Shown: in pieces, positions 41,707 to 50,011 of the stretch
How the letters are laid out: every line of letters starts with the position of its first letter
Numbering within the stretch: position 1 is the stretch's first letter
Virus record (IMG/VR): IMGVR_UViG_3300008261_001864
Span: 1-64,000 of that record
Length of the DNA stretch: 64,000 nt
Origin: a virus
Strand: one strand, 5' to 3'
Made by a program: the position numbers and the translations under genes
The notes under the pieces: model-generated
What the model was told of the DNA's origin: nothing
Database searches by the model: none
What the model saw: only the letters and a program-made list of their open reading frames with translations

Positions 41707-43896
41707 CTACCAAGTGTAGATGACGACAAGACCACCGCCGCCTTTACCGCCAGCCCCCGAGGTGTACCCGTTGCGGGCCGCCCCACCGCCGCCGCCACCA
41801 CCACCGCCGAGGCCACCAATCCCACCGGCACCGCCGTTTGCCGTGTAGCGACCTGCCCCACCACCAGCGCCACCTCCCGCAGGATAGAGAGGGTTACCCG
41901 TGAAGGTTGCAGCGGTTCCGGCCGACCCGTTGGGAGAGGCTTGGGAACCGCCCGCACCACTATTACCACCGCCCATGAACGGAGCGCCTTGGCTGCCTCC
42001 CGTACCGTACCCGAGGGTTGTGGCGGCGTCGATGCTACCACCGTTCCCACCTGCACCCGCACCAGCGTTTGACAATGAGGGGACGTAGGTAAAGCCAGAA
42101 GTCACCACAGAACCAGAAACAGCGATGTTGGATGCCCCCTTGTAAAGGGCATCGCCACCGCCCACCGTCGCCGTAGGTGTGGCAGAGGCCCCGGTCCCGC
42201 CGTAAGCAATCACTCGATTGGTAAGGGTGACCCCAAACGTCACCGAAGAAGCAGCACCGTTGCTCCCAGCGGCGCTTATCGGTCCCGTAACCCCAGACCC
42301 ACCATTTCCCCCACCCGAGACAGCAACGCTGCCGGTGCTGGGGAGGTTACTAGCCAGCAGGGTGGTGTCTGTGATACCGCCCCCACTTCCTCCCCCGCCG
42401 CCGTAACGAAAAGCCGTCGAGTCACCGCATTGGCCGGAAGCCCCGCCACCCCCGCTTCCCACCGCGATGATTCGCACGAACGTCGCATTAGCAGGTTTCG
42501 CCCAAGTGTAGGTACCAGCCGTCGAGTAAGCAAACATCTGCACGGGCGTCGTCTGGGGAGACAAGTTCATCTGCACCCAATAGTTGCCGTCGTACATGAA
42601 CTCGACAATCTCACGGGTGGCTATGGTGACATTGTTGAAAGGCAACGACAACTTCGACCCGACCAGCGGCCCACCGAGAGCGGCATCCTTCTGCAAAGTG
42701 ACGGCTTCACCGATGTTCTGGAGGCGAATACAAGTGCCGACCACGACGGGGACGGTGGTGAACGCGGTAGCCTTCATCGTCGTCTTGATGGTCGGTGTCG
42801 CACCAAGCGTCATCGAGAGCAGCGGATTGACTTGAAGGAACGGTTTGGGGGAGGCGTTGGGACCGCCCGCCGTGTTCGAGATTTCGATGGGTACAGACGT
42901 GGAAGCCAGAACTTGCGTCGTCTGCGGGGGGTACACCAACAACCCGTCCAGGTTGATGTTGAACCCGTTTAGGTTCACAGGGCCAACAAGTCCCGCGCCC
43001 TCACCACCCCTGATAGTAACAGCCGTGCTAGTAGGGAAGGTGGAGAAGCTCGGCTGGATCAGTAGGTCGCCGTTATACGCTCGGCTGGTACCCTGCTGGA
43101 CCAGCCACCCGTTCGCAATCAGCGGGGAGGACTCGTCGCCAAGGTAAGTGCAAGTAACCTCCGTGGTAGTCACTTGGCCGAACAAACCGGCCGTAGGACG
43201 CAGCCACAGGAGGCCACCATCAAACGAGATAGTCACGCTAGGGGCATCCGCTTCTGCCCGAAAAACAAACGTGAATGTCGCACCCTTCTGAATGTTCACA
43301 GGAAGGATGTTGTAATCGAACGGGTGTGAACTCGAAATGTCCACCACCTGTATGGTGGCATCCACGCCGTACTCAAGGTCGAGGGTGACGATTCCGGCAG
43401 CCGTGTGATGAAAGTAGGCCACGTCACCCGCGTACCGACCCTCGCGCTCCCGCCGCTTTCGGAGGTAGGCGTCCAACAGGTAGTTCGAGTCACCCCGCTG
43501 ACCACCCGCCCATCCAGAAGCCGTAGCCTCTGAGTCGCCAAGGTCACACATCTCGGGCGTCATGCCCGCTGACGGTAAGGACAAACCGTCGGCATCAGCC
43601 ACGCCGAAGAACCTGACATCGCGGGTGGTACCTGTCTCGTCGATGCGAGTCAGTTTGACGATGTAGATGCCATCGACAAACGGCCCCTGCGCGGTCGCCA
43701 CCTGACTGTTGGAGTCAAGGATCGCTGGGGGGTTTGCCTGCGGGGAGGGCCATGACAGGAACTCCCAATAGGTGGTGACAGACGGTCCACCGAGGTCAGT
43801 CATGACCACGTTGGCGTCGGGGGCTAGTCCAAGAACGGACTTACCCGCTGCCCCGACCGTGCTGTTCTGTGAAAACTGGATGCTCGCAGAGGCCAT
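41707..43896 (-). CDS. second glycine-rich tail fibre / adhesin
   Basis: 729 residues from MASASIQFSQNSTVG; ATG at 43896 with GGAGGGCGG. The N-terminal 400 residues are beta-rich. From about 500 (AYSTAGTYTWAKPANATFVR, then IIAVGSGGGGASGQ) a glycine-rich domain begins and runs to GGKGGGGLVVIYTW. Its shape matches the C-terminal third of the 29645 fibre. The host-range tip may thus exist in two versions. It follows the tail protein I-like gene with a 35-base gap. Confidence 0.77.
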   Translation of the reverse strand: MASASIQFSQNSTVGAAGKSVLGLAPDANVVMTDLGGPSVTTYWEFLSWPSPQANPPAILDSNSQVATAQGPFVDGIYIVKLTRIDETGTTRDVRFFGVADADGLSLPSAGMTPEMCDLGDSEATASGWAGGQRGDSNYLLDAYLRKRREREGRYAGDVAYFHHTAAGIVTLDLEYGVDATIQVVDISSSHPFDYNILPVNIQKGATFTFVFRAEADAPSVTISFDGGLLWLRPTAGLFGQVTTTEVTCTYLGDESSPLIANGWLVQQGTSRAYNGDLLIQPSFSTFPTSTAVTIRGGEGAGLVGPVNLNGFNINLDGLLVYPPQTTQVLASTSVPIEISNTAGGPNASPKPFLQVNPLLSMTLGATPTIKTTMKATAFTTVPVVVGTCIRLQNIGEAVTLQKDAALGGPLVGSKLSLPFNNVTIATREIVEFMYDGNYWVQMNLSPQTTPVQMFAYSTAGTYTWAKPANATFVRIIAVGSGGGGASGQCGDSTAFRYGGGGGSGGGITDTTLLASNLPSTGSVAVSGGGNGGSGVTGPISAAGSNGAASSVTFGVTLTNRVIAYGGTGASATPTATVGGGDALYKGASNIAVSGSVVTSGFTYVPSLSNAGAGAGGNGGSIDAATTLGYGTGGSQGAPFMGGGNSGAGGSQASPNGSAGTAATFTGNPLYPAGGGAGGGAGRYTANGGAGGIGGLGGGGGGGGGAARNGYTSGAGGKGGGGLVVIYTW

Positions 43897-43931
43897 GAGC
43901 CGCCCTCCATGCAGGGGTCGGTATTGAAAGA

Positions 43932-44735
43932 CTAGAAGTGATGAATCTCTGCGGTGACGTGAGCGTTGGCCTTCGTACCAAGCCGATCCTTGTCGCGGAG
44001 GCCACCCCAATAGGAGCGGAAGTCATCGTAGTAGTAGTTGGACATCGCCCATCGCATCGCATCCCCGATCACACCGTCCGTGGGGATGATCTTGTCTTGG
44101 AAGATGTAGCGGATGCGGTACAGGGTGTGGGCAGGTCGCACGATGTCGATGATCTGCCGGATGGTCTTGTCGGCCTCGAAGGTGTTGGATGGGAACCCAC
44201 CGCCAAGCGGGATCACGACGTCCACATCGAACCCAAACTGGTCCGAGATGTCGAGGCCGCTACCCCCCTGTCGAACGATCAGGTAGTTCTCGGTCACCTT
44301 GATGGTGCCCTGCATGAACAGGCCGACCACCTCGGCCAAGGACGTAGGGATGCTGCCTTGGAAGTAGATTCGGATGAGGTTGAGCAGGACGTTGCGGAAA
44401 CCCTCGTCCGAGAACTCCAGTTCGGGCAGACGCCCGTTCAAGAACACGAAGTACCCGACGGTGGTGTAGAGGAACTCGCTTCGTGTGGTGTCAAAGGCGA
44501 AGTCGCTGGAGATGTCCTCCAGAGCCAGTTCCATCCTCGCCAACTCGACCGCAACAGCCTTGAGTTCGACCGTGTAGTTGGGTCCCTCGACGGTTGAGGT
44601 GTAGTTCGAGGGCAGCAGGGCCAACAACTGGCTAAAGATGCCCTGCGCCCGGCGCACCAAACGTAGGTTGTACTCCTGACCTGTCTGCGAGACGGTCAGG
44701 TTTTTTCGCCAGCTTTCGCTTACAAAACGAGGCAT
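43932..44735 (-). CDS. baseplate protein, tail protein I-like
   Basis: 267 residues. A helical N-terminus (RLVRRAQGIFSQLLALLPSN) with a second helical region (ELARMELALEDISSDFAFDT) precedes an alpha/beta part containing IRQIIDIVRPAHTLYRIRYI. In P2-like and T4-like phages the gene after baseplate J is tail protein I, with the same LPxxY start and a 'rPAHtly' helix. Place and these features support the call. ATG at 44735, 4 bases after the J-like stop. Confidence 0.55.
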   Translation of the reverse strand: MPRFVSESWRKNLTVSQTGQEYNLRLVRRAQGIFSQLLALLPSNYTSTVEGPNYTVELKAVAVELARMELALEDISSDFAFDTTRSEFLYTTVGYFVFLNGRLPELEFSDEGFRNVLLNLIRIYFQGSIPTSLAEVVGLFMQGTIKVTENYLIVRQGGSGLDISDQFGFDVDVVIPLGGGFPSNTFEADKTIRQIIDIVRPAHTLYRIRYIFQDKIIPTDGVIGDAMRWAMSNYYYDDFRSYWGGLRDKDRLGTKANAHVTAEIHHF

Positions 44736-44738
44736 TGG

Positions 44739-47700
44739 CTATCCCGCCCGATAGGTGACGGTGAAGTTGCCGAGATCGAGGTACTCGACCTCGGACCCGT
44801 AAACGTCGTGCGGCCCCTTGTCGCCTCGCACACGGTAGGAAACGCTGTAGGAGTGGTTGGCCGGAACATCGGGCACCACACCGGCCCCCGAGATCGACAC
44901 CAAGACCTTGTTGGCGACCGTCGCCGCTGTCGTGACGTCGGTGAAGCCAGGCAGCACCGCGCCAGAGTTTCCAATGATGTAGGCTTGGTTCGGCTGACTC
45001 CCCACCAAGAGCAGGTTGTCCACCAGCGTGAGAGCGATGTCGTCTTGAAAGACCCCTCGGTGTTCCGTCGCTAGACCACCCCCATCCGTCGTGGGGTAGT
45101 TGAGGGCGTCGTTCAACAGATAGACCCGCTGACCACCGGCATCGAGGCCCGCTATGTAGGTGCTGCTCGACAACACCTGCTCGCGGAGGATGAGAGCGCC
45201 GTCCGCATACGCCATACGGGCCAGAGGTACCACCTCGTAGTCAACGCCGCTTGTCCCGTCGATGGCCTTGATGACGTCCGACTGAGCGACACCCTGCCCG
45301 ATCACACGGCTGTTGAGTTCCACGCTCAGGTTGGCACGAACCAAGGGGTCCACCTTGTCCTTGGCGGCACCCGACTTCAACTGAACAGTTGTCTCGATTT
45401 CTACCGAGTTGACGATGGCCTGCTTGGCAAGGACGTCGGCCGTCGCATGACGGCGGTTGTTCAACACCGTCTGGAACTGCTGGAGCAGGTCATTCACCAC
45501 ATAGGTGACGGTGAAGTTCTCGTCCTTGGTGTAGTCCACGACGACAGGCTGGCCCGTCAGGATGGTGGAGGCCGAGGTACGGACAATGTTGATGGGAGTA
45601 CGGTCGGTCCCGCCCACGATCTCGAAGTCCACCCCCACCGTGTACTCGATGGAGCGATCCGAGTTGAACACGCGGACTGTGTTGGTGTTGATGCCGATGC
45701 TATCCAGAGGCTCCTGCACGAACCCGATGAGGACGTGCGCCTCGTCGTTCACGAGAATCTGAGAGCCTGCGGGCTTACCGTTCGCTTGAACGACCGAGAG
45801 GTAGTCCTTGGCCGCCGTACTCTCGCCTTGCAGGAGGGGGTCCTCCAGCCGGTACAGGTTGAAGTTGACGGACGCATCTAGGGCACCCGAGGACTCACCG
45901 ACCACCGATGTCACTCGACGGACGGGCTGTAGGCTGGGAATGAACTGGTTTTCCGAACGGAACCGATAATCCGCGTACACCACGTCATCGAGCGTCGTGA
46001 CGGGCTGCGCGATGGAGGTGTTGAGCCGGAAGGTCTGGAAGTCGATGACCTGCACACCCGAGAGGTCATAGTCGGCACCAAGGGTGGCGTTCCGCACCCC
46101 GTATCCTTGGGTGGGGTCATTGAGCATCTCGATGATGGGCGTCGTGGCCGTCACACGAGAGTCCAGAACTCGGAACGTCAGGGTTGTCAGGTCCACGAGG
46201 CTGCATTGGATGTTCTGGGCGAGGTTGAACGAGAACGAGAACTTCTCCGTGACCTGCCGCTCTCGGAGGCCCTGGACCCAGACATCGACCTTGCCGCCGA
46301 TGTGCTTCTTGCGAACTTCGTCCCAATCCCGCATCATCAGGCGGTCGCCCGACTTCACAACCTTTGACTTGATGATGCCGACCTGCTCGGCCGCCGTCTG
46401 GTAGTAGCCGTTTTCCGTGCCCGTATCGACGGAGACAAACGCCAACATACAGCGGGTGGCAAGGTCATAGTTCGATTCAACGTCGGTCCCGCCCACCAGT
46501 GACTCGACGTTCGTGACGGATAGTCCCGAGACGCCGCTGTTGCCAGTGATGGAGCCAGGCGGCACGTTCCCATCGGCTCCGGGGTTGAGGGCGGCGACGT
46601 CCGCAACCACCTCGTACCGCTTGGTTGTGTAGTTGTAGAAGGCTTCCGCGTTTGCAGCGGGTAGGATGTAGGAGCCGCCCACGCGGAACGAGGTGGCTAC
46701 CCCGGCAGCTTTCAACTCGACGCCCGCTGGGATGATGATGTCGATGGAGGGTTTAGAGGTGGTGTAGAACACCACCTGCCCCACCGCAGACCGACCGCCC
46801 AGACGTGCCTTGTTGACGTTCCGCGCCAGCTTGTCGAACTGGAGGTCGATCAGGTTTTGAACCGCCCTGTCCGAAGTGTACCCAAGTGCCGATCTCAGGG
46901 CGTACTTGTAGGGGCTGGTCAACACCGCGTCACTTGTCTCGCCCCCCAGCGCGTTGTCCATCTGCATGAGGGTCAAGAAACTCTGGCTGCGGTGAACGAA
47001 GTCCATCAGAAACCAGAGACGCTCGGCCTCCGAGGCGAACGGGTCAATGCTGACATCGCGGGTGGTCGAGCCAGGGATGAGGCTGATCTCGTTGTTGACC
47101 CTCCCAACGTAGTTGATGTAGTCGGTGACGATGGCCGTCTGGGTTCGGTTGGGTAGGTCGATGACGCCCGTATCAACCAGCAGGGGAGCGCCCAGCACCT
47201 CTTGGGAAAAGGGCGACTCGAACTCCGTGTTGGTGGACTTGTCGAAGTAGACGGTGGTGACGACGTAGTAGAGGGGGTCTGTGTCGGGCACGCCGTTCCA
47301 CTGGTCGGCGTTGATGATCCCTAGACCGCCGCCCCGATAGTGCGTGAACTTCGTATAGGTGACGAGGTTGTACGCCTCGACGGTGCCCTTGAAGCGGACG
47401 TCGGCATAGCTGCGGGACAGGTCGATGGTCTGATTGAGCGGAACCGCAAGTTCGTTCCCAAACTCATCCATTTCCGTGAGCCGGATGTTCAGCAGATAAT
47501 GATTGCTGTCGGACCACGACGTTGCGACGGGAAAGGTATCGGTAACGAAGTCCTCATAGACGTCTCCCGTCATGGGGAGTGGGGCTTCATTGACCTTGTA
47601 GTACCCCGTCTTGCCAGCGGGGGTCTTGGACGCATAGACGTTGTAGCCGATAAACACCTTCTGGTAGAGAATCTCGATCCCTCGGGACACCAGCAGATCG

Positions 47701-48095
47701 ACCCCGCCTCGACGCCGTGCGACCTTCAATCCTGTGGGGATCGTCGTGGCAGCGTTGAAGGCGTCCGAGGTATCTACCTGGGTGATGGTCGCCGTCGAGG
47801 TTCCCGACACCCCGCCGATGATGTCGATGGCCCGAAAGGCTACCGTGTTGATGCCTGGGCTAAGGATAAACCCCGAGGAGTACGCGGCAGGGTTGGGGAA
47901 CGAGAAGGTGTTGAGTTCGATCTTGAGCAGGTTGGGGTCGGTTACGAACGCCCCACCGTTCACCGACACCTGTAGGGCGACGGTATCCGTCGTGACGGTA
48001 CCCCTGATGACAACGGCCTCTTGGTTGGTGGTGAAGTTGAGGGCCGTCGTGTAGCCGGAACCGTCTCGTGCTTCTAGCTGGGGCGCGGTAGCCAT
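44739..48095 (-). CDS. baseplate J-like wedge protein
   Basis: 1118 residues, much longer than P2 gpJ (about 300). The family core is in the middle: PSIDIIIPAGVELKAAGVAT, then DVAALNPGADGNVPPGSITG and SLVGGTDVESNYDLATRCML (the GGxDxES signature). The N-terminal 370 residues hold beta-rich structural domains, and the C-terminal 400 include VDPLVRANLSVELNSRVIGQ as in gp6-type proteins. It forms part of the ring around the hub. ATG at 48095; AGGATAAACG precedes it. Confidence 0.85.
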   Translation of the reverse strand: MATAPQLEARDGSGYTTALNFTTNQEAVVIRGTVTTDTVALQVSVNGGAFVTDPNLLKIELNTFSFPNPAAYSSGFILSPGINTVAFRAIDIIGGVSGTSTATITQVDTSDAFNAATTIPTGLKVARRRGGVDLLVSRGIEILYQKVFIGYNVYASKTPAGKTGYYKVNEAPLPMTGDVYEDFVTDTFPVATSWSDSNHYLLNIRLTEMDEFGNELAVPLNQTIDLSRSYADVRFKGTVEAYNLVTYTKFTHYRGGGLGIINADQWNGVPDTDPLYYVVTTVYFDKSTNTEFESPFSQEVLGAPLLVDTGVIDLPNRTQTAIVTDYINYVGRVNNEISLIPGSTTRDVSIDPFASEAERLWFLMDFVHRSQSFLTLMQMDNALGGETSDAVLTSPYKYALRSALGYTSDRAVQNLIDLQFDKLARNVNKARLGGRSAVGQVVFYTTSKPSIDIIIPAGVELKAAGVATSFRVGGSYILPAANAEAFYNYTTKRYEVVADVAALNPGADGNVPPGSITGNSGVSGLSVTNVESLVGGTDVESNYDLATRCMLAFVSVDTGTENGYYQTAAEQVGIIKSKVVKSGDRLMMRDWDEVRKKHIGGKVDVWVQGLRERQVTEKFSFSFNLAQNIQCSLVDLTTLTFRVLDSRVTATTPIIEMLNDPTQGYGVRNATLGADYDLSGVQVIDFQTFRLNTSIAQPVTTLDDVVYADYRFRSENQFIPSLQPVRRVTSVVGESSGALDASVNFNLYRLEDPLLQGESTAAKDYLSVVQANGKPAGSQILVNDEAHVLIGFVQEPLDSIGINTNTVRVFNSDRSIEYTVGVDFEIVGGTDRTPINIVRTSASTILTGQPVVVDYTKDENFTVTYVVNDLLQQFQTVLNNRRHATADVLAKQAIVNSVEIETTVQLKSGAAKDKVDPLVRANLSVELNSRVIGQGVAQSDVIKAIDGTSGVDYEVVPLARMAYADGALILREQVLSSSTYIAGLDAGGQRVYLLNDALNYPTTDGGGLATEHRGVFQDDIALTLVDNLLLVGSQPNQAYIIGNSGAVLPGFTDVTTAATVANKVLVSISGAGVVPDVPANHSYSVSYRVRGDKGPHDVYGSEVEYLDLGNFTVTYRAG

Positions 48096-48098
48096 CGT

Positions 48099-49238
48099 TT
48101 ATCCTGTGAGGACGTAGTTCCGAAGGGACTGTCGGAGTATCCCCTGCTGTTGTGTGGAGCCAAGTAAATCCTGCGGCTCTGGGATGCGGATGCCTCGGTC
48201 GATCACGATGTTCCTGCCCGAACGGTTCTGTACGGTGATGTTTACGAAAAAAACCGTAGGGTCGGTGTTGCTCTGGGAGACGTCCACCCCAAGGAGGCGA
48301 TACGGGTACTCCTCGTCGGAGACTTCCTGCCCCACCGCTACCTCCTGCTGGCGCTTGATGGACTGCCAACGTCCAAACGCTCGGTAGATGTCGGAGACGA
48401 TGAGGTTCTGGATGATGCCGCTGGCACCGATCTTCTGACCGATCTGGTCGATGAGTCTTGTACCGTACCAGGTGTGGAAGGGGTTGGACCCTTCCTCAGT
48501 GTAGATGAGTTTCAAACACTCTTGGATGAGGAGGGCTTCATCCCTCACCTCCACGGTCCCGCCCGTCCGTGTGTACCGCCAATCGTTCTCCACCCCCGTC
48601 CCCGCACATCGGCGGCATTGTTGCTGGAAGGTTGTGTAGGACAGTTGGAAGAAGTCTTTGCCCCCTCGAAGGGGGCGATCAAAGATGATGAAGCGATAGG
48701 GCAGCCCTTCAACGGTGCTTTCGTCGTTCACCAAGGCCCACGGCGGCAGCAGGTCCTTGCCCCTGTAGTCCACGTTGGCGGCGATCCCAAGGGTGGCAGC
48801 GACCGTGCTGGTGGTAGGCACGAACAGGCTGGCCGATGCCCCCTTGTGGATGCTCTCGCAAGAGAGCCGCCCATTCATGTTCGAGAACATGGCTCCGATA
48901 CGGGCCTCGTTCAAGATGCGAACGAGGTTGTCCGTGGTCATGCTGGAGTTGGCTGGAAGGGTAACCTCTCGAAGGGCCGTCTGGTTGAGCCGCACCCTAA
49001 ACAGGTCATTGACCCCCGTTTGGATGCGGAAGGGACCAGCACGAGTTCCCGTCATGGTGGGTGGGGTCTGCACGCCCGTTGAGGGCACCTCGATCTCACC
49101 GTTCAACACCACTTTGACTTGATTGCCCGCAGCGATGCTGGCGGCTGGCGCGAGGGTCTGGTAATCGTCCGAGAGGTAAATGGCCTCGTTGACGATCCCA
49201 TGCTGGCAAACCTGGTCGATCTGGCGGTCATAACTCAT
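48099..49238 (-). CDS. baseplate wedge protein with gp25-like C-terminus
   Basis: 379 residues. The C-terminal 150 (ECLKLIYTEEGSNPFHTWYG, IQNLIVSDIYRAFGRWQSI, then LLGVDVSQSNTDPTVFFVNI) matches the order of GPW/gp25 proteins: T..GS-P..W-G, a helix, then a final strand pair. The N-terminal part has beta strands and CRRCAGTG, a possible half zinc site. T4 gp25 is far shorter, so this is a fused form. The ATG overlaps the upstream stop by four bases and is followed directly by the J-like gene, as expected. Confidence 0.55.
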   Translation of the reverse strand: MSYDRQIDQVCQHGIVNEAIYLSDDYQTLAPAASIAAGNQVKVVLNGEIEVPSTGVQTPPTMTGTRAGPFRIQTGVNDLFRVRLNQTALREVTLPANSSMTTDNLVRILNEARIGAMFSNMNGRLSCESIHKGASASLFVPTTSTVAATLGIAANVDYRGKDLLPPWALVNDESTVEGLPYRFIIFDRPLRGGKDFFQLSYTTFQQQCRRCAGTGVENDWRYTRTGGTVEVRDEALLIQECLKLIYTEEGSNPFHTWYGTRLIDQIGQKIGASGIIQNLIVSDIYRAFGRWQSIKRQQEVAVGQEVSDEEYPYRLLGVDVSQSNTDPTVFFVNITVQNRSGRNIVIDRGIRIPEPQDLLGSTQQQGILRQSLRNYVLTG

Positions 49239-50002
49239 GCCAACCCTTCCTCGTCGCCTGTCACACCGGCAGGGATGAATCCACCGTCGTCGCGGCCCGC
49301 CACACCCGGCTCGACCTGCGGGAGCGTCGTGCCCCTCTTGGAATACGGTAGGAAAGGAGCATAAACGGACTTACCGTGGGGGTCCCTGCCCTTGTCGTCG
49401 TAGATGGCAAGGTAGTTGTCGTTGGTCAGCAACTCGCTTATCTTGGTGGCAACCCACTCAAGTGACCCTTCGGTGTCGGCTGGCTGCTGGATGGACGCCA
49501 GCAACTCCAGTTCGGCGTCCAGTTGGTCCACATAGTCGATGACCCGTCGAATCTTCCGCTCCAGATACTCCCGCCGATAGTGAAGGGCTGGGTGCATCCA
49601 CTCACGGGCCGTTCGGATGTACTCCGCAGAGGCGCTGTCTCGCAGACCCTTGCCGCCCACCACCTCCCCGTTCGACATATACTGAGCGGGCGAGGTGTCG
49701 GTACCAGCCACCAAAAAGACGGACTGCGCCCGTGTCCGCACCTGTAGGTCGAACTTGACGTCGCCCCCCAGAGCCTCGTAGGCCGCCACCAGACCCCCGA
49801 TGTACGTCGAGGTCGAACTAGAGGCCGAGTAAGCGGTAGGGACCCCGCCCCCGTCGTAAGTGAAGGTGAGGGACCCTGCCCGCAGCTTCTCGTAGTTGAG
49901 GTGTGCGACTCGACCCGAGATGTCGGCAAACTGCGATCTGGCGAACGTCATGAAGCGGTCGAACTGGCTCTTGTTGAACGTGCCGAGAAAGTCAAAAGCC
50001 AT
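49235..50002 (-). CDS. structural protein near baseplate, unknown
   Basis: 255 residues starting MAFDFLGTFNKSQFDRFMTF. A helical N-terminus, a strand region (LTFTYDGGGVPTAYSASSS), then a long charged helix (YRREYLERKIRRVIDYVDQL) likely forming a coiled coil. The C-terminus carries LPYSKRGTTLPQVEPG. No family recognised. ATG at 50002 with AGGAGG. Confidence 0.62.
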   Translation of the reverse strand: MAFDFLGTFNKSQFDRFMTFARSQFADISGRVAHLNYEKLRAGSLTFTYDGGGVPTAYSASSSTSTYIGGLVAAYEALGGDVKFDLQVRTRAQSVFLVAGTDTSPAQYMSNGEVVGGKGLRDSASAEYIRTAREWMHPALHYRREYLERKIRRVIDYVDQLDAELELLASIQQPADTEGSLEWVATKISELLTNDNYLAIYDDKGRDPHGKSVYAPFLPYSKRGTTLPQVEPGVAGRDDGGFIPAGVTGDEEGLA

Positions 50003-50011
50003 CGCAGCCTC

